From positions 14,589 through 78,588 of the forward strand of contig CAZKUR010000007.1 in assembly GCA_964556005.1 (NCBI GenBank): a stretch of 64,000 bases of DNA, written 5' to 3'. This stretch comes from CAZKUR01 sp964556005. Its GTDB lineage: Bacteria > Bacteroidota > Ignavibacteria > Ignavibacteriales > Ignavibacteriaceae. A program made the translations under genes and the position numbers. A model generated the notes under the pieces. It saw only the letters and a program-made list of their open reading frames with translations. It was not told the DNA's origin and made no database searches. How positions within the stretch are numbered: position 1 is the first letter of the stretch; each line of letters starts with the position of its first letter. Positions 1 through 7,631 of the stretch are shown here, piece by piece.

Positions 1-1617
1 AGAGAAATAGAAAGGCTGCTTAAAGAACTTACTAAATTAATCGGTAATGTATCTGCCGAATTAAAAAGAAGCCTACAAGCCGTCTCTTATATTGATTCAC
101 TGTTTGCAAGGGCAAAATATTCTGTCGAAATAATAGGTTCATTTCCTCTCATTGATAATAAAAAGCCTTTTCACATTATCGATGGCCGTCATCCGCTTTT
201 GTTTAAAAAATTCGGCAGGGATGCTACTGTTCCCCTAAACCTTGAAATAAACAAAAATATTGTAATAATAATTACAGGCCCTAATACGGGGGGGAAAACA
301 GTTGTATTAAAAACCGTAGGGCTTCTTGCTTTAATGGTTCAAAGCGGTTTGCATATTCCAGTTCATCCTGATTCAAATTTTAGATTCTTTAATAATTTTA
401 TGCTGGATATCGGGGATGAACAATCAATCGAATCTGATCTTTCAACCTTTAGCTCTCATCTTTCGAACATTAAAAGTATTTTAAAAGAAGCTGATGAAAA
501 TTCGCTTGTTCTGCTTGATGAAATCGGTACCGGAACAGATCCTGCGGAAGGCTCGGCTTTGGCAATTGCTGTGCTGGTTTCTCTCCGGGATAAAAAATCT
601 TCAGTTTTAGCTACGACACATCATGGTAATTTAAAATTGGTTGCAAATGAACTTGAAGGCTTTGAGAATGCAGCAATGGAATTTGATAATGAAAATCTCC
701 GGCCTACTTATAAATTTAAACAAGGAATTCCCGGTTCAAGTTATGCTTTCGAAATTGCCAAAAGAATCGGACTTGAGGATGAATTTATAAATACAGCTAA
801 AAATTATCTCGACGTAGATAAACACCAGATTGAAAAATTCCTGGTTGAGATTGAAGCAAAATCGAAAAGACTTGAAGAAAAATTAAAAAGTGCGGAGATA
901 GAAAACTCAAGATTATCAGGACTTACAAATCTCTACAAACAAAATCTTGAGAAGCTTGAAAAGGAAAAAAAGGAAATATTAAAGCAAACCAAAGATAAAG
1001 CCGAATTGTATCTTCGGGATATAAATAAGAAATTTGAGAATATGATAAAAGAAATTAAAGAAACTAATGCCAGCAAGGAATCTATTAAAAATTCTCAAAA
1101 TATTATAAGGGAATTAAAAGAAAAAAATAAAGATTTATATACCGAAACTATTGACTTAAGCAGTAATTTGCCTAATTTTAGGATTGGTGATTTTGCCGGA
1201 ATAAAAAATACTCAAACAACCGGTATTATTTCGGAAATAGACAGCGATAAAAATAAAGCTGTTTTAAAAGTCGGTTCATTAAGGATGCAAGTAAAATTGG
1301 ATGAACTTGTTCCTTCAAAAAAAGTAAAGGAAAAAGTTCCGGAAGAAACTTTGATAGATTATTTTTCTTCCGATGCAAAATTAAGATTGGATATACGTGG
1401 TGAAAAACCTGAAGAAGCGGAATTTGAAGTAGTGAAATTTTTAGACAGCGCATATTCCGGCGGTTTGGAAAGAGTTGAAATTCTGCACGGAAAAGGAACC
1501 GGCGCATTAAAGAAAATGGTGAAAAACATTTTGAAGCAGTACGAAAATGTTAAAAATTTTTATTATGCCCCAATTGAACTCGGTGGTGAAGGAATTACTA
1601 TTGTAGAACTAAAATGA
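1..1617 (+). CDS. mutS2: MutS2 family ATPase/endonuclease (5' end outside window)
   Basis: MutS2 binds branched DNA or collided ribosomes; it suppresses recombination or rescues ribosomes in studied species. The frame is open to base 1, so 538 C-terminal residues are visible and about 250 of the usual ~780 are missing. Visible are a Walker A motif GPNTGGKT (about residues 93-100 of the visible part), Walker B LVLLDEIGTGTDP, a long Lys/Glu-rich coiled coil, and a C-terminal Smr nuclease domain with LDIRG and HGKGTGAL. An internal TTG at 199 lies inside the conserved domain and is not the start. The next gene begins 7 bases after the stop. MutS1 is excluded by the Smr domain. Confidence 0.95.
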   Translation, partial: REIERLLKELTKLIGNVSAELKRSLQAVSYIDSLFARAKYSVEIIGSFPLIDNKKPFHIIDGRHPLLFKKFGRDATVPLNLEINKNIVIIITGPNTGGKTVVLKTVGLLALMVQSGLHIPVHPDSNFRFFNNFMLDIGDEQSIESDLSTFSSHLSNIKSILKEADENSLVLLDEIGTGTDPAEGSALAIAVLVSLRDKKSSVLATTHHGNLKLVANELEGFENAAMEFDNENLRPTYKFKQGIPGSSYAFEIAKRIGLEDEFINTAKNYLDVDKHQIEKFLVEIEAKSKRLEEKLKSAEIENSRLSGLTNLYKQNLEKLEKEKKEILKQTKDKAELYLRDINKKFENMIKEIKETNASKESIKNSQNIIRELKEKNKDLYTETIDLSSNLPNFRIGDFAGIKNTQTTGIISEIDSDKNKAVLKVGSLRMQVKLDELVPSKKVKEKVPEETLIDYFSSDAKLRLDIRGEKPEEAEFEVVKFLDSAYSGGLERVEILHGKGTGALKKMVKNILKQYENVKNFYYAPIELGGEGITIVELK

Positions 1618-1624
1618 AGTTAAA

Positions 1625-3124
1625 TTGTTCAAAAAAATTTTAATTGCCAACAGGGGCGAGATAGCAGTAAGGATAATCAGAGCATGTAAGGAGTTAGAAA
1701 TTCCTTGTGCGGCAATTTATTCCGAAGCCGACAAAACAGCCCTTCATACAAGATTTGCCGATGAATCGTATCTAATAGGCGGAGCCCCTTCGGCCGAATC
1801 CTATCTTAACAAAGAAAAAATTATAAATCTTGCAAAAAAAATCGGTGCGGATGCAATTCATCCCGGTTACGGATTTTTCTCAGAAAATTCTTTTTTTATA
1901 AAAACTTGCGAAGATGAAAAGATAACATTCATTGGCCCGGGTTCCAATTCAGTTTCTATGATGGGAAGTAAAACCGCCGCAAGAAAATTAATGACCGAAC
2001 ATAACGTTCCGATTGTTCCCGGTACAACCGAACCTGTTAAAAATCTGAAAGAAGGATTAAAGATTGCAGAGAAAGTCGGTTACCCTATTTTATTGAAAGC
2101 ATCTGCAGGCGGTGGCGGAAAAGGAATGAGGAAAATTCAAAGTGCGGAAGAATTCGAATCGGCTTTTGACTCTACACGAAGAGAAGCTTTAAAAGCATTT
2201 GCCGATGATTCAGTTTATATCGAGAAATTTATCGAAAATCCTAAACATATCGAAGTTCAGATAATTGCGGATAAATTTGGAAATTATGCACACTTATTCG
2301 AAAGAGAATGTTCAATCCAGAGACGGCATCAAAAAATTATTGAAGAAGCTCCTTCCTATTTTGTAGATGAAGAAACCCGCCAAAAAATTACAACCGCTGC
2401 AATAAACGCAGCAAAAGCTTGTAATTACGTCAACGCAGGGACAATTGAATTTTTAATGGATAAAAACAAAAACTTCTACTTTCTTGAAATGAATACCCGT
2501 TTGCAGGTTGAACACCCTGTAACCGAATTCATTTCAGGCATTGATCTTGTTAAAGAACAAATATCCATTGCGGCGGGAAATAAGTTATCTTTTTCACAAA
2601 AAGATTTAAAAATTCATGGACATGCGGTTGAATGCAGAATTTATGCTGAAGATCCTTCAGATAATTTTTTACCTTCAACAGGATATATATCAGAATACCG
2701 CGAACCATCAGGACCGGGTGTAAGAGTTGATTCCGGTTTTGGTTTAGGCTCAACAATTTCCATTCACTATGATCCGATGATTTCAAAATTAGTGTGCTGG
2801 GCCGGCGATCGTAAATCAGCAATCAATCGAATGCTTAGAGCACTTTCTGAATATAATATTGCCGGGCTTGTTCATAACATATCTTTTTTAGGCACTGTAT
2901 TGAAAACCAATGAATTCACAAACGGTACTTTCGACATAAACTTTATTGAAGACAGGCTGTTAAAAAATATTCAAACCGGTGCTCAGGAAAAGGTTGAAAC
3001 AAATCTTGAAGAAGCGGCTTCAATCTTTATTTCACTATTGAAAGAAAGAAACTCCAACAGAAATTTTTCATCCAATCATAAAGATAAATCCTATAATAAC
3101 TGGATAAAAAAACAATATGAATGA
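1625..3124 (+). CDS. accC: Biotin carboxylase subunit of a biotin-dependent carboxylase
   Basis: It carboxylates the biotin of the carrier protein using ATP and bicarbonate. The 499-residue protein starts at TTG 1625 with the family N-terminus (FKKILIANRGEIAVRII). It has the glycine-rich ATP-grasp loop KASAGGGGKGMRK and the biotin carboxylase signature EMNTRLQVEHPVTE, then the C-terminal biotin carboxylase domain and about 50 extra polar residues. It overlaps the carrier gene by 8 bases, so the pair is translationally coupled. No carboxyltransferase lies nearby, so the final substrate (acetyl-CoA or propionyl/methylcrotonyl-CoA) cannot be told from here; the pairing resembles split acyl-CoA carboxylase alpha subunits. 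Confidence 0.93.
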   Translation: MFKKILIANRGEIAVRIIRACKELEIPCAAIYSEADKTALHTRFADESYLIGGAPSAESYLNKEKIINLAKKIGADAIHPGYGFFSENSFFIKTCEDEKITFIGPGSNSVSMMGSKTAARKLMTEHNVPIVPGTTEPVKNLKEGLKIAEKVGYPILLKASAGGGGKGMRKIQSAEEFESAFDSTRREALKAFADDSVYIEKFIENPKHIEVQIIADKFGNYAHLFERECSIQRRHQKIIEEAPSYFVDEETRQKITTAAINAAKACNYVNAGTIEFLMDKNKNFYFLEMNTRLQVEHPVTEFISGIDLVKEQISIAAGNKLSFSQKDLKIHGHAVECRIYAEDPSDNFLPSTGYISEYREPSGPGVRVDSGFGLGSTISIHYDPMISKLVCWAGDRKSAINRMLRALSEYNIAGLVHNISFLGTVLKTNEFTNGTFDINFIEDRLLKNIQTGAQEKVETNLEEAASIFISLLKERNSNRNFSSNHKDKSYNNWIKKQYE

Positions 3125-3620
3125 ATTTGTTGTAACATTGAATAGCGGTAAAAAAAATGTAAAACTTATTGATGAAAAAAACGTTGAAATTGAAGGTAAT
3201 AAATTTGAAAGTGAATTGATTCAAGTTTTTGAAGACAATTATTTATTAAAGATTGGTAATAAATTTTTTGAAGTATCTGCGGAAAAAATCGATAATGAAA
3301 AATTTGCCGTACTGATAAAAGGTGAAAGGATTGAAGTTGAGGTAAGGAGTCTGCTTAGAGAAAAAGCGTTAAAGCTTTTAGCAAATCACGCATCTGCGCA
3401 TACTTCAGTTGAAATTAAAGCCCCGATGCCGGGTATGATTTTAAAAATAAAAAAGAATCAGGGTGAAACAATAAATCAGGGAGAAAGTATTCTTATCCTT
3501 GAAGCCATGAAAATGGAAAATGAAGTCAGATCCCCGATGTCGGGTAATATTCAAGAAATATTTATAAAAGAAGGAGAGCCAGTAGAGAAAGGGGCAAAAC
3601 TACTAAAAATTGGACAGTGA
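3117..3620 (+). CDS. Biotin carboxyl carrier protein
   Basis: This 167-residue protein carries the biotin used by the upstream carboxylase. The C-terminal ~70 residues form a biotinyl domain with EAMKMENE; Lys132 is the predicted biotinylation site. Residues 1-90 are a charged domain resembling the linker/BT region of acyl-CoA carboxylase alpha chains, not the Pro/Ala-rich linker of classic AccB. That favours an acyl-CoA (for example propionyl-CoA) carboxylase over the fatty-acid-synthesis enzyme, but this is inference. The start overlaps accC by 8 bases. Confidence 0.9.
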   Translation: MNEFVVTLNSGKKNVKLIDEKNVEIEGNKFESELIQVFEDNYLLKIGNKFFEVSAEKIDNEKFAVLIKGERIEVEVRSLLREKALKLLANHASAHTSVEIKAPMPGMILKIKKNQGETINQGESILILEAMKMENEVRSPMSGNIQEIFIKEGEPVEKGAKLLKIGQ

Positions 3621-3626
3621 GATCAA

Positions 3627-3662
3627 AAAAGTTTCATATAAAAATTAGCGAAACTTTTATGA
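3627..3662 (+). terminator. Possible terminator after the biotin carrier gene
   Basis: Nine-base perfect inverted repeat AAAAGTTTC / GAAACTTTT (3627-3635 with 3650-3658), loop 14 nt, stem ending in TTTT. There is no long T-run afterwards, so it is weak. Confidence 0.4.
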
Positions 3663-3802
3663 TTGATATTCAGACCATTACATGGTTTTTAGGTTAAGTT
3701 AACCCCTAATAGGTTCTATCCATTAAATATCGTTGTTATAAAAAAATTCTTAAATGGTAAACTAATAAATAATTTATGTTCAATGTTTCCAAAGGAGGTA
3801 GC

Positions 3803-5044
3803 TTGAAAAAACTAATAGTTACAATAAGCGTTATAATTGTGCTTAGTTTTACACAATTACTTGCAGGCGGATTCCAGCTCAACGAACATGGAGCCAGAGC
3901 AATGGCAATGGGTGGTGCGTTCACGGCTGTTTCGAATGATCCTTCGGCAATCTATTTTAACGGGGCCGGTATTCTTCAACTAAATGGGACTCACTTCATG
4001 CTTGGGACAACATTGATTGCTCCTGTGTCAAGTTTCAGAGGAGTTTATCCTTCAATAACTGAATACGATACTAAAAAACAAAATTTTTTCCCTTCGCAAT
4101 TTTTTGTAACTCACAGGCTGAATGAGGATTGGGCAATCGGATTAGGTTTCACCAGTCCGTTTGGTTTAGGAACAGAATGGCCTGATAACTGGGTGGGCAG
4201 ATATTTGGCGATTGAGACAAGTCTTAATGTATTTACGATTTCTCCGATCGTTTCTTATAAAATAACTGATAATCTTTTTGCAAGTGCGGGATTAGTTTAT
4301 AGTTTTGCAAATGTTAAAATTACTCAAAAGTCTTCGCAAGCTCCCTTTGCAGGTGATGCTTTTACAACTCTTGATGGAAAAGATAATTCTGCTTTCGGAT
4401 ATAATCTTGGAGTAATGTATAAACCTGTTGAAAAATTATCTTTAGGAGTTTCTTTCCACAGTCAATTGAAATATAAATTCAAAGGAACAGCGACGACAAC
4501 CGGTGCACCGCAATTAGCTTCAATGCTTCCCAGCGGAGACGTTACTGCCGATTTAACTGCCCCGTTTAATTTTGCTGTCGGTGTTGCTTATGATTTCTTG
4601 CCTGAGTTAAAAGTTAGTGCCGATTTTCAGTACGTTGGATGGTCTAGCTACGATACTTTAAAAGTAGATTTTACCAATCCGAACTTTAAGGATATTGCCA
4701 GTCCGAGAAATTATGATAATTCGTATATTTTGAGGTTGGGTGCAGAATATAAGCTCATGCCTGAATTAACGGTATTGGGCGGAATTTATTTCGATAAAAG
4801 CCCTGTAAAGCCTGAATATGTTAACCCATCTTTGCCGGATGCAAACAGGCTTGGATTCAGCATTGGTTTGGACTATAAGATAATCAAAAACTTAAATGTC
4901 AGCGCTTCCTATTTGTTCATAAGATCAAGCCAGTTAACGGTTGATAATTCAATGGAATATTATACACCAGGAAATGCTCCATTTAACGGCACTTATAATT
5001 CTTATGCAAATCTTGCTTCTCTAAGTTTTTACTATAGTTTATAA
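3803..5044 (+). CDS. FadL/TodX (OmpP1) family outer-membrane transport protein
   Basis: Predicted 413-residue outer-membrane beta-barrel for hydrophobic substrates. The start is placed at TTG 3803 because a strong ribosome site AAAGGAGG (3791-3798) lies 4 bases upstream; an upstream in-frame ATG at 3776 would put that site inside the gene. A signal peptide (KKLIVTISVIIVLSF...LLAG) is followed by the FadL-type N-terminus GGFQLNEHGARAMAMGGAF and repeated aromatic-ended beta strands. The SGNH lipoprotein follows 21 bases later, a pairing that suggests lipid uptake and hydrolysis together (inference). Confidence 0.88.
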   Translation: MKKLIVTISVIIVLSFTQLLAGGFQLNEHGARAMAMGGAFTAVSNDPSAIYFNGAGILQLNGTHFMLGTTLIAPVSSFRGVYPSITEYDTKKQNFFPSQFFVTHRLNEDWAIGLGFTSPFGLGTEWPDNWVGRYLAIETSLNVFTISPIVSYKITDNLFASAGLVYSFANVKITQKSSQAPFAGDAFTTLDGKDNSAFGYNLGVMYKPVEKLSLGVSFHSQLKYKFKGTATTTGAPQLASMLPSGDVTADLTAPFNFAVGVAYDFLPELKVSADFQYVGWSSYDTLKVDFTNPNFKDIASPRNYDNSYILRLGAEYKLMPELTVLGGIYFDKSPVKPEYVNPSLPDANRLGFSIGLDYKIIKNLNVSASYLFIRSSQLTVDNSMEYYTPGNAPFNGTYNSYANLASLSFYYSL

Positions 5045-5065
5045 TTTAGATGAGGAAATTTTAAT

Positions 5066-6511
5066 ATGAAAAAGATTTTTAATTTAATACTAACATTGTG
5101 TATTTCTATCCTGATATTTTCAGGATGTCAGGATAAGACTGATTTAACCGCACCAACAACAAGTCCCAAAAGCGGTAATGCAGATTTAACAAGGTTTGTT
5201 ACGATTGGTAACAGCTTAACCGCGGGTTACCAATCTGCTGCACTTTATGAGAGTGCACAGAAATATTCTTTTGGTAATTTAATTGCTCAGCAGGTAGGGA
5301 CAACCTTTGAACAACCTTTAATGGGAGATCCTGGATTAGGCGGAAGAATTGAAATACAATCTCTTGATCTTTCTACCGGTCAGGTTAGCTTTAAGTATGA
5401 TCCAAGTGTTCTGGATCCTCTGAATTTAAATTATCAGGCACCATATAATAATTTAGGAGTTCCAGGAGCATTATTGTACGATGTCCTAAATGCACATGAT
5501 TCTACTGACTGTGCTTCTGCATTATTTGGCAATTCACCGAATCCATTATTCAATTTAATACTTAGAGGTATCGGAACACAATTTCAAGAAGCTAAATTAC
5601 TGCATCCGACTTTTGTAACTTTATGGATTGGCAACAATGATGTTCTTGGTTTTGCTGCGAGCGGCGGTGTTGCTCCTGCAGCACCGACACCTGCAGGTCA
5701 ATTTCAAGCTCTTTATACTCAACTTGCCGATAGTATTGCTTCACTTGGTGCTAATGTCGTAGTTGCAAATATTCCTAATGTAACAGCGATACCATATTTT
5801 ACAACGGTTGGTCCAATCGTAGCAAAAGAAGTTCCCTGGCCATTACTGCAGTTTCTAGGATTACCGGGACTTTGTTATCAAAAACATGGAGAGACTATTG
5901 GTTCGGGGTTTGCAGATTCTACTGCTCTAGCTAAAGATTCGGTTCTTATTATTTTGCCTGCATCAAATTATGCCGCTTATATAGGTGATACCACAGGTAC
6001 TTTTGATAATATTTATTATAAAGGTAATATTCCCCCAGGAATAGATCCAAGTAAACCTTTGGGTTTTCATCCGCAAAATCCGATTCCCGATGGTTTAGTA
6101 CTTGACCGGGGTGAAATTGCTGATGCATTAAATGCTACAGCAGCATATAATACCATTATTCAAACATTGGCAGGCAATTTTAATTTCGGAGTAGTAAATA
6201 TCAATCAAATCTTTGACTATATAAGATCGAAAGACTTTACAGGTGGTGTAGTCTATAACGGTGTGAGATTTACAACTACATTTATTCAGGGCGGGTTATT
6301 CAGCCTTGATGGAGTACATCCGACAAGCCAGGGGCAGGCTATTATTGCAAATGAATTTATCAAAATTATAAATTCAAAATTCGGTGCAAGTATTCCGTTA
6401 ATAAATGTATCTACAATTCCCGGCAGTATTCTGCTTGGAAAAAGAGCAGCATTTCCCGGAAATAAGCTACCGTATTTTGAACCGGGTACTTTTAAACATC
6501 TATTTTATTAA
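5066..6511 (+). CDS. SGNH/GDSL-type hydrolase lipoprotein
   Basis: Predicted membrane-anchored esterase or lipase of 481 residues. It has a lipoprotein signal (ILTLCISILIFSGC), block I FVTIGNSLTAG with the catalytic Ser, the GNND block holding the Asn, and a C-terminal DGVHPTSQG block with the Asp-x-x-His pair. It is longer than a minimal SGNH domain because of a large insert in the middle. It follows the FadL-like porin in one transcription unit that ends at a strong terminator. Substrate unknown; cleavage of lipid esters for FadL uptake is a guess from context. Confidence 0.85.
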   Translation: MKKIFNLILTLCISILIFSGCQDKTDLTAPTTSPKSGNADLTRFVTIGNSLTAGYQSAALYESAQKYSFGNLIAQQVGTTFEQPLMGDPGLGGRIEIQSLDLSTGQVSFKYDPSVLDPLNLNYQAPYNNLGVPGALLYDVLNAHDSTDCASALFGNSPNPLFNLILRGIGTQFQEAKLLHPTFVTLWIGNNDVLGFAASGGVAPAAPTPAGQFQALYTQLADSIASLGANVVVANIPNVTAIPYFTTVGPIVAKEVPWPLLQFLGLPGLCYQKHGETIGSGFADSTALAKDSVLIILPASNYAAYIGDTTGTFDNIYYKGNIPPGIDPSKPLGFHPQNPIPDGLVLDRGEIADALNATAAYNTIIQTLAGNFNFGVVNINQIFDYIRSKDFTGGVVYNGVRFTTTFIQGGLFSLDGVHPTSQGQAIIANEFIKIINSKFGASIPLINVSTIPGSILLGKRAAFPGNKLPYFEPGTFKHLFY

Positions 6512-6517
6512 TCTCTT

Positions 6518-6541
6518 AGGGATGGGAAACCATCCCTTTTT
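6518..6541 (+). terminator. Rho-independent terminator of the fadL-like/SGNH unit
   Basis: Perfect 8-base stem AGGGATGG / CCATCCCT (6518-6525 with 6530-6537), a GAAA tetraloop and a T-run directly after. Confidence 0.9.
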
Positions 6542-6694
6542 AATTTACTGCCGGAGATGTTAAATTTTGGTTAATGCCGGTTTTTAATAATTTGTGAGAT
6601 GAATGAAGACTTACATCTCACTTATGATTATTTAAAAACTATTTGTATACCTTTAAAGGTTAAATATTTTTCTTTTATAATGGGAAAATACTTT

Positions 6695-7123
6695 ATGAAG
6701 AAAAAAACTATTCTTCAGGCTTTACCTTTTTTATTTTTTGTATTCTTAGCCGGTTGTTCTTCTTCAAACGAGGTTAAAAACGAAAGCAGCAATGATTCCG
6801 GCAGCGTTTATGTTTTCGATAAAATTCCTTCGGATACAACTATAAATTATTCCGAACCAAAAGGATTTCCTCCTTTTAATTCCAAATATTACGTCGTTCA
6901 AATTGGAGCATTTACTACAAAAGATAATGCCGAGAAGTTTGCTGAAAAAAGTCAGGTAATTATTGAGCATAAAGTAGATATAAGCTTTAATCCTCAAACT
7001 AAATTTTATGTTGTACAATTGGTCCCATCTTACAAAAGCCGGAGCGAGGCGGAAAAAATGAGGGATACGTTATGGCAAATGAAGGGTTATAAAGATGCCT
7101 GGATACTAACAGTCAATAAATGA
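6695..7123 (+). CDS. SPOR-domain lipoprotein
   Basis: Small envelope protein (142 residues from ATG 6695). This start places a clean lipoprotein signal (MKKKTILQ... LAGC) at the N-terminus; the frame stays open upstream to ATG 6599 but the extra 32 residues do not look like a signal. After a Ser/Asn-rich linker, the C-terminal ~75 residues (YYVVQIGAF to KDAWIL) form a SPOR domain, which binds denuded peptidoglycan, usually at division sites. It sits alone between a terminator and the tRNA genes. Confidence 0.85.
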   Translation: MKKKTILQALPFLFFVFLAGCSSSNEVKNESSNDSGSVYVFDKIPSDTTINYSEPKGFPPFNSKYYVVQIGAFTTKDNAEKFAEKSQVIIEHKVDISFNPQTKFYVVQLVPSYKSRSEAEKMRDTLWQMKGYKDAWILTVNK

Positions 7124-7280
7124 TAACTCCTTAAGCCGGCAAAAGAATTTATTAGTAAAATTACTTTCATGAAAGCAACCGATCAATAGTCCAAAATTAA
7201 TTTACTGGTTTTGAATATTGGATTTCTAAAATTCTCCAATTTCTTTTAGGATAGAAACTTAGTCGTTCTAAGATAAATTC

Positions 7281-7309
7281 TTGCAAAGAAAAACACATTT
7301 ATCTATATT
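7281..7309 (+). promoter_or_regulatory. Candidate sigma70-type promoter for tRNA-Leu
   Basis: TTGCAA (7281-7286), 17-base spacer, TATATT (7304-7309); the predicted start is near 7316, about 20 bases before the tRNA. Consensus match only. Confidence 0.5.
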
Positions 7310-7335
7310 TACAAGCTTAATTTAAATAAAATTCT

Positions 7336-7421
7336 GCCGGGGTGGCGGAATTGGTAGACGCACAGGACTTAAAATCCTGTGGGTGTTTACACCCGTGCCG
7401 GTTCGAGTCCGGCCCTCGGTA
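7336..7421 (+). tRNA. tRNA-Leu (UAA)
   Basis: Cloverleaf visible: acceptor GCCGGGG / CCTCGGT (two G-T pairs), anticodon stem CAGGA / TCCTG around loop CTTAAAA (anticodon TAA), a long class II variable arm (GGGTGTTTACACCC), and T-loop GGTTCGAGTCC. Discriminator A at 7421; the following CCC means CCA is not encoded exactly. Confidence 0.95.
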
Positions 7422-7443
7422 CCCAGCAAAAGAAATTTTGCAA

Positions 7444-7471
7444 TTGACAATTTCAGATGAACAATTAATAA
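7444..7471 (+). promoter_or_regulatory. Candidate promoter for tRNA-Val and the thrS operon
   Basis: Perfect -35 TTGACA (7444-7449), 16-base spacer, TAATAA (7466-7471); predicted start about 7478, 37 bases before tRNA-Val. It overlaps the hairpin listed at 7457. Consensus match only. Confidence 0.4.
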
Positions 7472-7490
7472 CCTTTAATTGTTCATTTTT
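7457..7490 (+). terminator. Terminator-like hairpin between the two tRNAs
   Basis: Twelve-base perfect stem ATGAACAATTAA / TTAATTGTTCAT (7457-7468 with 7475-7486), loop TAACCT, then a T-run to 7490. Its 5' arm overlaps the -10 of a candidate promoter for the second tRNA. Confidence 0.7.
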
Positions 7491-7514
7491 AATTATTTGT
7501 TGTTAATTGACCCA

Positions 7515-7588
7515 GGGCTCTTAGCTCAGTTGGTTAGAGTGTCTGCTTGACGTGCAGAAGGTCAAAGGTTCGAATCCTTTAGAGCCCA
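7515..7588 (+). tRNA. tRNA-Val (GAC)
   Basis: Acceptor GGGCTCT / AGAGCCC, D-arm GCTC...GAGT, anticodon stem TCTGC / GCAGA around TTGACGT (anticodon GAC, reading Val GUC/GUU), T-arm AAAGG TTCGAAT CCTTT, discriminator A at 7588. CCA is not encoded. Confidence 0.95.
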
Positions 7589-7594
7589 CTTGAT

Positions 7595-7618
7595 TCGGAG
7601 AGTTCTCCGATTTTTTTT
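7595..7618 (+). terminator. Terminator between tRNA-Val and thrS (possible attenuator)
   Basis: Perfect 6-base stem TCGGAG / CTCCGA (7595-7600 with 7605-7610), loop AGTT, then eight T. It starts 7 bases after the tRNA and ends 13 bases before the thrS start, so any transcript from the tRNA promoters must read through it to express thrS. Confidence 0.85.
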
Positions 7619-7631
7619 GTTAAAGGAAAAA

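Noticed and set aside
3776..3802. FadL-like gene starting at ATG 3776
   Set aside because: The AAAGGAGG ribosome site lies downstream of that ATG, just ahead of TTG 3803, which also gives a clean signal peptide.
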